Shown here in pieces: positions 1-8,715 of a DNA stretch of 64,000 nucleotides; the stretch's first letter is position 1, and each line of letters opens with the position of its first letter. The notes beneath the pieces are model-generated. The model had not been told where the DNA came from and searched no databases. It was given only the letters and a program-made list of their open reading frames with translations. This DNA comes from Candidatus Kuenenia hertensis. Lineage in GTDB: Bacteria; Planctomycetota; Brocadiia; Brocadiales; Brocadiaceae. The stretch is from assembly GCA_021646465.1 (NCBI GenBank), contig SOET01000001.1:1-64000 (forward strand), written 5' to 3'. The translations under genes and the position numbers were made by a program.

Positions 1-53
1 CCCCTGACCTTTTGAATGCCATTCAAACGCGCTCCCAACTGCGCCACAGCCCC
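1..53 (-). tRNA. tRNA-Ala (anticodon GGC), 3' part cut by window start
   Basis: Read on the minus strand, the segment begins with acceptor strand GGGGCTG, followed by a D arm (GCGC stem, AGTTGGGA loop), then a five-base-pair anticodon stem TTTGA/TCAAA around loop ATGGCAT, giving anticodon GGC, and the first bases of the T stem. The third acceptor base is G, consistent with the alanine G3:U70 identity pair, but base 70 lies outside the window. The T arm and 3' acceptor are missing only because the window starts here. It is divergent from leuS. Confidence 0.88.
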
Positions 54-395
54 ACACTTAGTATGTGATTCGTTATTAATGAGAAGAAATGTTGGTGTGT
101 ATTATCTGTTAATGAAATAAGAAGCTACCATGATAATTGTTGATTGTCAAGGTTTTTCAATGGTGGTTCGTGTCCTTTTCAATTGATTACGTATGAAATT
201 TTGTTAGAATTTGAATCTGTTTTTGTTTGGCTATGAAGGATGAAAGAATGTATAGAGACAGAGGATTCGAAGCGTAGGTTTTTCGTTAATTCTTAACGTT
301 TTAAATGCATACTATTTTTGTCTTTTGCTGCTTTTAAAGTCTTTGTGGCAAGGTCTGATTTTCTCTGGCAATACCACGTTTTTAAGGAGTCGTAG
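54..395. other. Intergenic region between tRNA-Ala and leuS
   Basis: AT-rich stretch between the divergent tRNA-Ala and leuS. It must hold promoters for both, but I see no convincing -35/-10 pair or T-box-like leader. The only clear signal is the AAGGAG Shine-Dalgarno at 384-389, seven bases before the leuS ATG. Confidence 0.5.
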
Positions 396-2897
396 ATGGC
401 ACAAAGGGAGTACAATTTTACCGAGATTGAAACGAAGTGGCAGGGATACTGGGAAGGATGCGGTTTATTTCATACTGATGACTCAAAAGTAAAGGATAAG
501 TTCTATTGTCTGGTAATGTTTCCGTATCCATCCGGCACACTACATGTGGGACATGGTAGAAATTATATTATCGGCGATGTTGTTGCCCGGTACAAAATTA
601 TGAAAGGGTACAATGTGCTTTCTCCCATCGGATGGGACGCCTTCGGGTTGCCTGCTGAAAATGCCGCTATTAAAGGTGGTACGCATCCAGCCGTGTGGAC
701 ACATAAGAATATAAAGGCCATGAAGCATCAGCTTCAACGTTGGGGAGTCGGATATGATTGGGATAGGGAGGTTACATCCTGCAATCCTGAATATTATAAA
801 TGGACGCAGTGGATTTTCCTTAAATTGTATGAGAATGGTCTTGCCTATAAAAAGAAGGCGGCGGTGAATTGGTGTCCCTCATGCAGCACGGTACTGGCGA
901 ATGAACAGGTAGTGGACGGTTGCTGTGAACGGTGCGATAGCCCTGTGCGGCAAAGGGATTTGGTACAGTGGTTCTTTCGTATCAGCGACTATGCACAGAA
1001 ACTCCTTGATGATCTTTCATTGCTGGAAGGATGGCCGGAACGGGTGAAGACAATGCAGGAGAACTGGATCGGGAGAAGCGAGGGGGTAATTATTGATTTT
1101 CAGTTGGAAGATTCCGGGGAGATATTGCCCTGTTTTACCACACGGCCTGACACCCTTTATGGAGTTACCTTCGTATCACTTGCGCCGGAACACCCCATAA
1201 TTGAACAATTAGTTACCGGTTCTCCCCGTGAGGATGAGGTAATGGCGTTTGTTGAAAGGGCGAGAGGCCAGGGAATGGTGGAACGTACGGCGGCAGATGC
1301 CGTAAAAGAGGGGATTTTTACCGGAGCATATGCTATCAATCCGATTAATAACACAAAAGTACCTTTATGGATAGGCAATTATGTACTCATGGACTATGGA
1401 ACCGGCGCAGTTATGGGGGTGCCTGCCCACGATCAGAGGGATTTTCTTTTTGCGAAAAAATATGATTTACCGATTAAGGTAGTTATTCAGCCGGAAGGGG
1501 AAGAATTACATGCCAAAACTATGGAAGAGGCATTTGTTCTTGAGGGCATACAGGTAAATTCAGATATGTTTAATGGTATTCCCAACACAAAGGCAATGAC
1601 AGCGATTGCAGAGCATCTTGAGTTGCAGAGGTTTGGGGAAAGGACAGTAACATACCGTTTGCGTGACTGGCTTATATCGAGGCAGCGTTATTGGGGAGCT
1701 CCTATTCCTATTATTTACTGTGAAAAGTGTGGGACGGTTCCCGTTCCGGAATCACAGCTTCCCGTTCTCCTGCCGGAAAAAATTGAATTTCAGCCCCACG
1801 GTATGAATCCTCTGGCAAAGGTTGATTCGTTTGTCAATACGACTTGTCCGAAATGTAAGGGACCGGCACAACGGGAGGTAGATACGATGGACACCTTTGT
1901 TGATTCCAGCTGGTATTTCCTGCGATACCTTTCTCCGAAGGATGATCGTCAACCATTTGATAAAAAAAAGGTGAATGTATGGCTGCCGGTGGATCAGTAT
2001 ATCGGAGGTGTGGAACACGCCATTTTGCACCTCTTATATTCACGTTTTATAACGAAAGTATTGCACAATTTTGACTATATTGGTTTTAAGGAACCGTTTC
2101 GACATCTCTTTACCCAGGGCATGATTATCAAGGATGGTGCAAAGATGTCAAAATCCAAGGGAAACGTGGTAAGCCCTGACGAACTTATTGAGAAATTTGG
2201 CGCTGATACTCAGCGACTTTATACCCTTTTCATTGGTCCTCCACAGAAGGATGCAGAATGGAATGACAGGGGGGTGGTCGGTGCACACAGATTTTTGAAC
2301 CGGCTCTGGCAAAAGATTGTTGAATTTGAAGATTCTTACATGAAAGTTAAACATGCACAAATAGATATGCAGAAACTTTCTCCGAAGGCAAAGGACATTT
2401 ACCGAAAAACAAACCAGGCAATAAAAAAGATTACGGATGATTTGGATACTTCGTGGCATTTTAATACGGCAATTGCCTCTATTATGGAATTATTAAATAC
2501 TATTGATTCGTTTAAGGTTGTTGTTCCGCATAATGCTGAAGAAGAATCGGATTTTCAGGTTTTTCGGCATTCCATGGAAACGATTTTGTTGCTCATGGCG
2601 CCCTTTGTACCTCATATTTGTGAAGAATTATGGGAAGTGATGGGGCATAAGCCCTGCATATTCCATAATACATGGCCAGAATATGATAAAGATGCAATTC
2701 AGGAAGAAGAGATTGAAATTGTTATTCAGATCAATAGCAAGGTGAGAAGCCATATTTCAGTACCGGTTGATATCGACGATGAAGAATTAAAAGGGCTCGT
2801 GCTGAAGGATGAACGTGTTATTTCTTACATTGACGGAAAGGTAGTGGTCAAGACTATTATTATTCCCAAAAAACTGGTGAATATTGTGGTGAAATGA
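396..2897 (+). CDS. leuS: Leucyl-tRNA synthetase
   Basis: Cytoplasmic class I aminoacyl-tRNA synthetase that charges tRNA-Leu with leucine using ATP. The 833-residue length is normal for bacterial LeuRS. The HIGH-type signature HVGH is at residues 50-53 and the KMSKS signature (KMSKSKGN) at about 583-590; between them lie cysteine pairs of a zinc-binding insertion (CPSC and CERC near residues 160-180), the CP1 editing domain (TTRPDTLYG and the GTGAVMGVPAHDQRD segment) and the tryptophan-rich catalytic core. The C-terminal anticodon-binding domain is complete. The ATG at 396 is preceded by AAGGAG at ideal distance. It stands alone, convergent with the next gene. Confidence 0.98.
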   Translation: MAQREYNFTEIETKWQGYWEGCGLFHTDDSKVKDKFYCLVMFPYPSGTLHVGHGRNYIIGDVVARYKIMKGYNVLSPIGWDAFGLPAENAAIKGGTHPAVWTHKNIKAMKHQLQRWGVGYDWDREVTSCNPEYYKWTQWIFLKLYENGLAYKKKAAVNWCPSCSTVLANEQVVDGCCERCDSPVRQRDLVQWFFRISDYAQKLLDDLSLLEGWPERVKTMQENWIGRSEGVIIDFQLEDSGEILPCFTTRPDTLYGVTFVSLAPEHPIIEQLVTGSPREDEVMAFVERARGQGMVERTAADAVKEGIFTGAYAINPINNTKVPLWIGNYVLMDYGTGAVMGVPAHDQRDFLFAKKYDLPIKVVIQPEGEELHAKTMEEAFVLEGIQVNSDMFNGIPNTKAMTAIAEHLELQRFGERTVTYRLRDWLISRQRYWGAPIPIIYCEKCGTVPVPESQLPVLLPEKIEFQPHGMNPLAKVDSFVNTTCPKCKGPAQREVDTMDTFVDSSWYFLRYLSPKDDRQPFDKKKVNVWLPVDQYIGGVEHAILHLLYSRFITKVLHNFDYIGFKEPFRHLFTQGMIIKDGAKMSKSKGNVVSPDELIEKFGADTQRLYTLFIGPPQKDAEWNDRGVVGAHRFLNRLWQKIVEFEDSYMKVKHAQIDMQKLSPKAKDIYRKTNQAIKKITDDLDTSWHFNTAIASIMELLNTIDSFKVVVPHNAEEESDFQVFRHSMETILLLMAPFVPHICEELWEVMGHKPCIFHNTWPEYDKDAIQEEEIEIVIQINSKVRSHISVPVDIDDEELKGLVLKDERVISYIDGKVVVKTIIIPKKLVNIVVK

Positions 2898-2968
2898 GTA
2901 GCATATCAATTGATTAGATTGTGTGATATTTCCGGAAATTTGGGAAATAAGGAGAAACACAAACAAGA

Positions 2969-3823
2969 TTACGGCGACATGGCCAGGCGGAAACCAAGGT
3001 TGTTGTATTTATATGTAGGGGGATAGTAGCGACGCTTGGAAACATGCAAGACTCTCGTTGAGTCTGCCCAACTGCAACCGCGAAGAACCCGTGCAGGTCC
3101 TCTGCCAGGTCCCTGTGGATTATCACGAGGACTTTTCTCATAATAATCATAATTATAATAATCAGAACACCATTCCCATACATTACCAGACATATCGTAA
3201 ATACCCAATCCATTAGGTTTTTTTTGCCCTACAGGATGGGTTTGCTCCCTGGAATTGCCACTATGCCATGCATAATTTCCAATCATATCTTTCTCATCCG
3301 TCCCCCCGTATCTCTCATTTTTTCCTCCGCTCCTTGCCGCATATTCCCACTCTGCCTCTGTCGGTAACCGATACTTCAGGGATGTATTCTGATTTAGCTT
3401 CTTTATAAACTTCTGCACATCACGCCAGCTTACTTGTTCTACAGGATAATTATCACCTTTATTAAAATCTGAAGGATTTTTGCCCATAATCTTTGTCCAT
3501 TGCTCTTGCGTTACCTCAAACTTACCAATATAAAAATCATTGACGCATACTTCATGTACGGGTTTGGCATCTATCTCATTATTTCCCATTTCAAAGCAAC
3601 CACCTTTGACGAACACAAGTTCCATATTAATCAAAGGGTCTGTTAAGCTTTCCGTGACAAGTTCCGTATTTTCATCATGAACTATTTTATCTTTTATATT
3701 TGTAACCTTTTCTCCCTTACTCTCTATCGTTCCTGTTTTAATTTCGGAAGCAACAACCATTTTGGTTGTTAGAATAAATATGAATAGTGTGGCTATGACA
3801 GAGGTTAAAAGCTTTTTCATCAT
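2969..3823 (-). CDS. Secreted FGE-sulfatase (SUMF1-like) domain protein
   Basis: A 284-residue protein with an N-terminal signal peptide (MMKKLL followed by a hydrophobic stretch ending near AS at residue 26), then a spacer, then one formylglycine-generating-enzyme-like domain from about residue 65 to the end. Family hallmarks visible are FVKGGCFEMG, VTQEQW, PVEQVSW, YRLPTEAEWEYAAR, GLYDMSGNVWEW (here GIYDMSGNVWEW), LRGCSW and NNLGFRLA. True formylglycine-generating enzymes have a conserved pair of active-site cysteines near the C-terminus; the corresponding stretch here lacks that pair, so it is probably a binding or structural relative and not a sulfatase activator. No sulfatase gene is nearby. 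It is probably exported and acts outside the cytoplasmic membrane. ATG at 3823 follows GGAG. Confidence 0.85.
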   Translation of the reverse strand: MMKKLLTSVIATLFIFILTTKMVVASEIKTGTIESKGEKVTNIKDKIVHDENTELVTESLTDPLINMELVFVKGGCFEMGNNEIDAKPVHEVCVNDFYIGKFEVTQEQWTKIMGKNPSDFNKGDNYPVEQVSWRDVQKFIKKLNQNTSLKYRLPTEAEWEYAARSGGKNERYGGTDEKDMIGNYAWHSGNSREQTHPVGQKKPNGLGIYDMSGNVWEWCSDYYNYDYYEKSPRDNPQGPGRGPARVLRGCSWADSTRVLHVSKRRYYPPTYKYNNLGFRLAMSP

Positions 3824-4204
3824 CAGTTTTTCTCCATGGTTTTTACAATATTAAAAATATAGTATCTCATGTTGAAAATACATTCGTACTTCCCGATGTG
3901 GTTGCTGATAAAATCAGGATTAATACAATAAATACTCGTTCATTTTACCCACACATACAACAAAAAATGTGCATTATATGTTTCATGCAATTTGAAAAAT
4001 AATCGTAAAATATCTGCACAGATGTAATCTGCTGATAACAACTAACACTATACTGGAAAAAATCTCCATATGATTATATTGTAATTTGCATATGCAAAAT
4101 TATTTCCTTGCAATATAACTTCTTTAGGATATATTATTCCCTAATTCCTGAAATATTTAATTTCAGGCAAACGCAAACAACCACAATCTTTTTTATAGAA
4201 TACT
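3824..4204. other. AT-rich divergent intergenic region
   Basis: This stretch separates the minus-strand FGE-like gene from the plus-strand HTH gene and so should carry two divergent promoters. It is very AT-rich and I cannot single out a pair of boxes. Repeated ATATGCA-like words occur near 4076-4096. No gene or RNA is recognisable. Confidence 0.45.
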
Positions 4205-4579
4205 ATGTTATCCGCAAAAGAAATCAGAGAACTCCGCGAAAAGCTGGGAGCGACTCAGGGAGAATTCGCAAAGGCGCTGGGGATCAGTTTTTCGACCATA
4301 AGCAGATGGGAAAATGACCTGGCGCAGCCCGATGACGCTCAGGAAGAGCAGCTTGTTGCGCTGAAACAGTTGATCGAAAATAAAGAAGTTGAAATAGACA
4401 CGAAAAAACTGAAAAAAATGCTCACCCTCATGGGCATCGGCGGGGTTATTGCCATTGCGATAGCCGCTGGCGTATCAATTTCCAATCCATTAGGCGCCGC
4501 CATTTCCTCGCTTATTGGCAGAAACAAAACGGTACATGGTCTGTTAAACCTGTTTAAGAAACAGAAGGACAATCCCTGA
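4205..4579 (+). CDS. XRE-type HTH protein with C-terminal membrane segment
   Basis: A 124-residue protein. Residues 1-50 form a lambda-repressor/XRE-type helix-turn-helix (EIRELREKLGATQGEFAKAL, then GISFSTISRWEN), so it should bind DNA. Residues about 52-70 are charged and probably helical, and residues about 73-103 are strongly hydrophobic (LMGIGGVIAIAIAAGV), giving a probable membrane segment. This HTH-plus-membrane layout suggests a membrane-tethered or membrane-sensing regulator, but no target is evident. Start ATG at 4205 has only a weak upstream ribosome-binding site. The unknown 195-aa gene follows after 130 bases and may be co-transcribed. Confidence 0.75.
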   Translation: MLSAKEIRELREKLGATQGEFAKALGISFSTISRWENDLAQPDDAQEEQLVALKQLIENKEVEIDTKKLKKMLTLMGIGGVIAIAIAAGVSISNPLGAAISSLIGRNKTVHGLLNLFKKQKDNP

Positions 4580-4709
4580 TAATTATGTAGTATGAAAGGG
4601 CAAACCCTAACCTTGAGCACATTCGTATGCCCAGTGTAAACTCCGTCGAAGGGTTATGTCCCTGTGTAATGAGTGAACCATACGAACATTCTAAAAGGAG
4701 CAAATTGTC

Positions 4710-5297
4710 ATGAGCAGCATCAAGGAAACAATCAGTAAAGTAAAAAATACCTTGCTAAACGTCGAAAAGGTCAGGGAGTGGATAACAAAAGAAATCAAAA
4801 AACTCACCGAAGGGAAAATCACCATTTCTGAGGACTTTATTAATGACTGCCTCGGCGAATTTGCGCCAAATCACTCGGTGGAAGTACGTGACGGCTGCCT
4901 TGTACACAGGGCGGAAGACCTGATACCCGTAGCCAAAAAAATCGAGATCGCATGCGCCTATCATGCATGTGATTTTCGTAAAGAGGCAAAGGCCGTCACC
5001 ATCAAACTCCTTGATATCAAACCATTTTACCTGAAACCTGCGCTGCTGGCGCTTCCCATAAAATATCCATTCATAAAAACTTCCCGCGATGCTGAAAACA
5101 CAAGGCTCATCACCTGCCATTTGAATGAAATTCCGTCACTCAGGAACAACAAAATACTGAACAGCCCCTTTCTGAAATATCTCACCATACAATACCTGAA
5201 ATGTGAAGTGGGAAAAGTTACCATAAAACTGGGCATAGCAGGAACGCTGAAAGATATCATCAACGACGCGGGGAAATTGTATAAAGTGTTACTATAA
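4710..5297 (+). CDS. Hypothetical protein, 195 aa
   Basis: I do not recognise this family. The protein is soluble-looking, with a lysine-rich helical N-terminus (residues 1-40), a middle part containing several cysteines (GCLVHR, IACAYHACDF), and a C-terminal part rich in I, L and K ending TLKDIINDAGKLYKVLL, which is amphipathic. There is no signal peptide or clear membrane span. A good Shine-Dalgarno (AAAAGGAG) precedes the ATG at 4710. It lies downstream of the membrane-associated HTH gene on the same strand, which may point to a joint role; that is inference from position only. Confidence 0.6.
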   Translation: MSSIKETISKVKNTLLNVEKVREWITKEIKKLTEGKITISEDFINDCLGEFAPNHSVEVRDGCLVHRAEDLIPVAKKIEIACAYHACDFRKEAKAVTIKLLDIKPFYLKPALLALPIKYPFIKTSRDAENTRLITCHLNEIPSLRNNKILNSPFLKYLTIQYLKCEVGKVTIKLGIAGTLKDIINDAGKLYKVLL

Positions 5298-5693
5298 AAA
5301 TACTCGCGATAAAAACATTTGAAACCACAGATTTCGCAGATTCTACAGAGTAAACAATCATGAACCAAAGGTTCACAAAAATTGCAAAACAGACGGATTT
5401 GAAGTCAATTATAGATAAACGGGCTGAGAAATGAAGAAGAGAAGAAATCGGGGTTTAAAGCTGTTTTCCTTATTCCCCGCGTTCATTAAAGATATCTGAC
5501 GAAACAAAGCATCAGAAGTCCCCTCTATCAAGAGAGGATTTAAGAGTGTGTAAAAATTCCTGTACTTCCTGCCTTCCTCAGATGCTTAAATTTATTTTGC
5601 TTTTTTCACTGAAAGGGGGTAAATATGACGGTTTGTGATTGTGGCGTGTGTATCGGAACAGGGTTACAAATAAATAAAGGGAAGAATTGTTTT
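5298..5693. other. Intergenic region with short repeats, no gene seen
   Basis: No coding signal. It contains the small inverted repeat CCTCTatcaAGAGG (about 5522-5535) and, at about 5568-5588, a sequence CTTCCTGCCTTCCTCAGATG that recurs in diverged form (TTTCCTGCTTTCTTCAGATG) near 6250 on the other side of the HicB-like gene. An ATG at 5625 is in frame with the HicB-like gene but the added 23 residues do not resemble the family. Confidence 0.45.
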
Positions 5694-5897
5694 ATGAAAC
5701 AATATAAAATTATAATAGAAAAACATCCGGATGGATATGTGGTATATCCCCCTGGGCTGAAGGGAGTCGTTGTGGGACAAGGAGATACCTACGAAGAATC
5801 CCTTTCTGATGTGAAGTCCACGATTCGATTTCACATTGAGACATTTGGGGAGGTATCTCTTGAAGTTGGATTAATTAGGGACAGCGACCGTTTTTAA
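5694..5897 (+). CDS. HicB-like antitoxin-fold protein (orphan)
   Basis: A 67-residue protein beginning MKQYKIIIEKHPDGYVVYPP and continuing with VVGQGDTYEESLSDVKSTIRFHIETFG, the typical partial RNase-H fold of HicB/UPF0150 proteins. In type II toxin-antitoxin modules HicB neutralises the small RNase HicA. No HicA-like reading frame with its conserved histidine is seen upstream or downstream, so this is an orphan or a stand-alone HicB. I chose the ATG at 5694, nine bases after AAAGGGAAG, because the family begins with this beta strand; an in-frame ATG at 5625 would add an unrelated, cysteine-rich leader. There is no C-terminal DNA-binding domain. Confidence 0.75.
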   Translation: MKQYKIIIEKHPDGYVVYPPGLKGVVVGQGDTYEESLSDVKSTIRFHIETFGEVSLEVGLIRDSDRF

Positions 5898-5945
5898 AAG
5901 TGACAAATAGGGATGGACGATTGCCTTTATTTTAACGCCAGATAT

Positions 5946-6013
5946 TCGGCGGGTAAGAAACCCGTCCTTAAAAAACATTTTTTTAACATATAAGGTCGGG
6001 TTTCTTAGCCGAC
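5946..6013. repeat. Inverted repeat of the GTCGGGTAAGAAACCCGAC family
   Basis: The arm GGCGGGTAAGAAACCCGTCC (about 5948-5967, extending to TTA at 5970) pairs with TAAGGTCGGGTTTCTTAGCC (5991-6010, then GAC). Each arm is itself a small palindrome around GGGTTTC/GAAACCC. The same word occurs as a perfect 26-bp inverted repeat at 55735-55801, so this is a dispersed palindromic element, not a gene-specific terminator. Confidence 0.75.
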
Positions 6014-6355
6014 ATAACCCTTTTTCCAAATTACACCGTATCGGTAATTAATACCTTTTTTTATGAGCTACAAGCGGTCAAAGATTATAAAGGTTTTGAC
6101 AGGTAAATAGGGGCCGTTTTTTGTTGCTGAAAATAACCGATATCCCTGTTTTCGTGAAGGATTACAGGATTGACGGAAAAAGAAAAACGTATAAAAAGGC
6201 TAAGGAAAAAGGGAATCACAGGAAATTAAAAACCTGGTCTTCCTGAATTTCCTGCTTTCTTCAGATGCTATGGAAGGCAGACAGGGGAAAAAGATATAAA
6301 TACAGATACTTTTCTTTGAAAAGGCAGGTTCTTTCGTTTTTTGGTTGGAAGGGGT
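6014..6355. other. Intergenic region, nothing recognisable
   Basis: No open reading frame with family resemblance. It contains a diverged copy (near 6250-6271) of the short sequence found at 5568-5588, so the HicB-like gene is flanked by related short repeats. The right end abuts the decayed DUF1640-like gene. Confidence 0.4.
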
Positions 6356-6662
6356 TTACCAGAGTAGTTTTGCAGTGACGAGTGCAATGCTGATGAATCC
6401 GGCGATAATGGCGGAGTATTTTATGCGCAGATCAGCTTGCGAAGATTTCAATCGGGCCTCCAGTTCAAACATTTGACAATTTCATTTCGCTGCGGATTTC
6501 TTTGCTGAAGCTATCGAATTTATTGTTGATAAATTCCTTTTAGTTTTGTTGTCCGTCGATGTGAGATGGTTCTATTACATCAGCAAGTGTTTTTGCTTGT
6601 TCGTTTGTAAAGCCAACCGATTTTAGCTTTTTTACATTTTCGAGTTCTTTTGTTATTGGCAA
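6356..6662 (-). pseudogene. Decayed DUF1640-like coiled-coil membrane protein gene
   Basis: On the minus strand the first part reads LPITKELENVKKLKSVGFTN and then EQAKTLADVIEPSHIDGQQN, followed by an in-frame stop. The same frame then resumes with KEFINNKFDSFSKEIRSEMKLSN, after which the reading must shift frame to continue MFELEARLKSSQADLRIKYS and then AIIAGFISIALVTAKLLW before a stop. An N-terminal GFTxEQA segment, a coiled coil and a single C-terminal membrane anchor are the layout of DUF1640/CCDC90-like proteins, common in planctomycetes and proteobacteria. One stop and one frameshift make it a pseudogene. It sits immediately downstream of the uracil-DNA glycosylase. Confidence 0.78.
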
Positions 6663-6663
6663 G

Positions 6664-7455
6664 TTAATTATTAAGCAATTCTTTCAGAAAATCCCGTACC
6701 TTCTTCATATCCTCCCAGACCTTTCCTTTTTCATTAGGGTTTCTTAGAAGATATGCCGGGTGGAAGGTAGCCATGGTGGGAATACCTTTATAATCATGGA
6801 ACTTGCCACGAAGGGAACCAATGGAGGCTTTTGTGTTAAGTAAAGTCTGTGCGGCAAAGGTACCCAGGGCGCACAATACTTTCGGTTGTATTATCTCAAT
6901 TTGTTTAATAAGCGCGGGCATGCACAAGGCAATTTCATCGGGAAGCGGGTTGCGGTTCCCGGGAGGACGACACTTCAGTATGTTTGCGATATAAACATCG
7001 CTCCGCTTCATACCGATTGCTTCTATTATTTTTGTAAGGAGCTGCCCGGCTCTTCCGACAAATGGTTCTCCCTGAAGGTCTTCATCGCGTCCAGGCGCCT
7101 CACCTACAAACATGAGATTGGCCATGGGGTTTCCGACTCCAAACACAAGGTTGGTTCTTGTTTTACTCAGGGGACATTTGTGGCAAACCAGCATCTCATT
7201 TTTGAGTTCTTCCAGCAGTTTTACCTTGTTTTCTTTATTGTTTATCGTAAAGGTTTTTTTATTGAACGGTTTTGTTTGAGGGGGAAGGCCTTCCGGCAAG
7301 TCTTTTTCATGGGTAATTGTTATGGATGGTTTTTCTCTCTTATTTTGCGTGGAAAGGGAAATTACGTCTATCCCAAATGTTTTTTCAAATTCAACTCTCG
7401 TTTTGAGATCTTTTACTATGGATGCCAACTCATTTTTTAGGTCATTTACCTGCAT
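6664..7455 (-). CDS. Uracil-DNA glycosylase, family 4 (Fe-S type)
   Basis: Cytoplasmic base-excision-repair enzyme removing uracil from DNA. Diagnostic motifs are CHKCPLSKTRTN (first cluster cysteines), FVGEAPGRDED with QGEPFVGRAGQLL (uracil pocket), ILKCRPPGNRNPLPDE (cluster cysteine and active-site loop) and the C-terminal TFHPAYLLRNP. The N-terminal 80 residues are variable and charged, as usual for this family. I prefer the ATG at 7455, directly after the stop of the upstream DHH gene; an in-frame ATG at 7497 would add 14 residues and overlap that gene by 38 bases. The tight spacing means the two genes are one operon. Confidence 0.92.
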   Translation of the reverse strand: MQVNDLKNELASIVKDLKTRVEFEKTFGIDVISLSTQNKREKPSITITHEKDLPEGLPPQTKPFNKKTFTINNKENKVKLLEELKNEMLVCHKCPLSKTRTNLVFGVGNPMANLMFVGEAPGRDEDLQGEPFVGRAGQLLTKIIEAIGMKRSDVYIANILKCRPPGNRNPLPDEIALCMPALIKQIEIIQPKVLCALGTFAAQTLLNTKASIGSLRGKFHDYKGIPTMATFHPAYLLRNPNEKGKVWEDMKKVRDFLKELLNN

Positions 7456-7459
7456 GTTG

Positions 7460-8458
7460 CTAACAAGAGTTTTCCTGAAGTGTTTTTTTAATTTCATCGA
7501 TTATTAATCGCTGTGCCTCTTTAATGCTCCCTTGTATTTCACATCCTGAAGCGTATTTGTGTCCTCCTCCTCCGAATTTCTTTGCGATACTGTTTACATT
7601 AAAACCGTTTCTGCTTCGCAAGCTTGCCTTGACAAAATCAGATGACGCCATATCACGAAATAATATTCCTATAGAAACCCCGTCTATTGATACAGGAATA
7701 TCCGCAAATTCATGTGTATCAATAGGATCAACCTTTGCTTTTTCCATCATTTCCTTTGTGAGGAAGACGGTAGCAACCTTGTTATCCAAGTGCAGTTCAA
7801 TTGTATTGAGTGTTTGAGCGTACAATTGTAATAAGTTAAAAGGGTTTGTGTTATAAACATTTTTTGTTATTTCCTCGTGCTTTGCCCCGTGTTCCAGAAG
7901 AAATGCCGCTGCCCGAAAGACTTCCGGTGTCGTATTGCTATGGGTGAATCTTCCTGTATCTGTCACTATGGCAACGTATATTGCCGTAGCAATATCAGGA
8001 GTAATGGTAATATCCATTTTTTTCATGAGAGAGAGGATCATTTCTCCTGTGGAACTCATATCTTCAATGACCCAGTTTATGTTGCCAAAAAGTTCATTTG
8101 ATATGTGGTGGTCTATGTTTATTATGGCGGCATCTTTTGGTATGATATCGGTGATCTTTCCCGTTCTGTCAAGCGTGGGGCAATCGAGGCAGATAACTAC
8201 TTCCGGCTTTTCAGAGGGAAGATTCGGGTGGATATACATTCCGGAAGGGGGTATGAAAAATTTATAAATATTTGGAACGGTAGATTCATTGGTTATATAT
8301 ACAGATTTATTCAGTTGTTTAAGGGCATAAAAAAGGGCTATTTCGGAACCCAGCGCGTCTCCATCTGCACGGACATGAGTCGTAATGTAGAAAGATTGAA
8401 GACGCTTGATAATGTTAATTGTGTCGTCTGGGTATTGGTTCGTTTTAGAAGGGTTCAT
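7460..8458 (-). CDS. DHH/DHHA1 phosphoesterase (NrnA-like nanoRNase/pAp phosphatase)
   Basis: Metal-dependent phosphoesterase expected to degrade very short RNA oligomers and/or pAp. DHH-domain motifs are THVRADGDALGSE (metal ligands), VVICLDCP, INIDHHISNE (the DHH signature) and VTDTGRFTHSNTTP; the C-terminal DHHA1 domain ends with GGGGHKYASGCE, the glycine-rich substrate loop. I start at the ATG at 8458 because the family begins shortly before the first motif; an in-frame GTG at 8557 would give 365 residues with a hydrophobic 33-residue extension not typical of NrnA. The glycosylase gene follows immediately, a nucleic-acid-maintenance pair. Confidence 0.88.
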   Translation of the reverse strand: MNPSKTNQYPDDTINIIKRLQSFYITTHVRADGDALGSEIALFYALKQLNKSVYITNESTVPNIYKFFIPPSGMYIHPNLPSEKPEVVICLDCPTLDRTGKITDIIPKDAAIINIDHHISNELFGNINWVIEDMSSTGEMILSLMKKMDITITPDIATAIYVAIVTDTGRFTHSNTTPEVFRAAAFLLEHGAKHEEITKNVYNTNPFNLLQLYAQTLNTIELHLDNKVATVFLTKEMMEKAKVDPIDTHEFADIPVSIDGVSIGILFRDMASSDFVKASLRSRNGFNVNSIAKKFGGGGHKYASGCEIQGSIKEAQRLIIDEIKKTLQENSC

Positions 8459-8715
8459 TTTTTTCTGTATAAGTTGGTTATTAAATATTTTATAAACGGA
8501 AATTGTAAAACAGATGAGGCTCTTTGTCAAACTCTTTACAAACTTCTTTTCGGACACTTCTTTTCACTTGCATTTTATTTTTAGATACATTAACATTTTT
8601 GAGTAATTATTTTCTCAAATGTCCCGTTTTGTAATGGGTAGGCGAGGAAATATGTTGCAATGTGACAGATGGATTTGCAATGAGTAAAAAAGCCCGATAT
8701 TGTTAGGAAGAAGGA

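Noticed and set aside
2969-3823. Formylglycine-generating sulfatase activator
   Set aside because: The catalytic cysteine pair is missing and no sulfatase is nearby.
8585-8715. TPP riboswitch before thiS
   Set aside because: None of the conserved TPP-riboswitch segments (CTGAGA, GGGG, ACCY-GAAC) is present in the 131-base gap.
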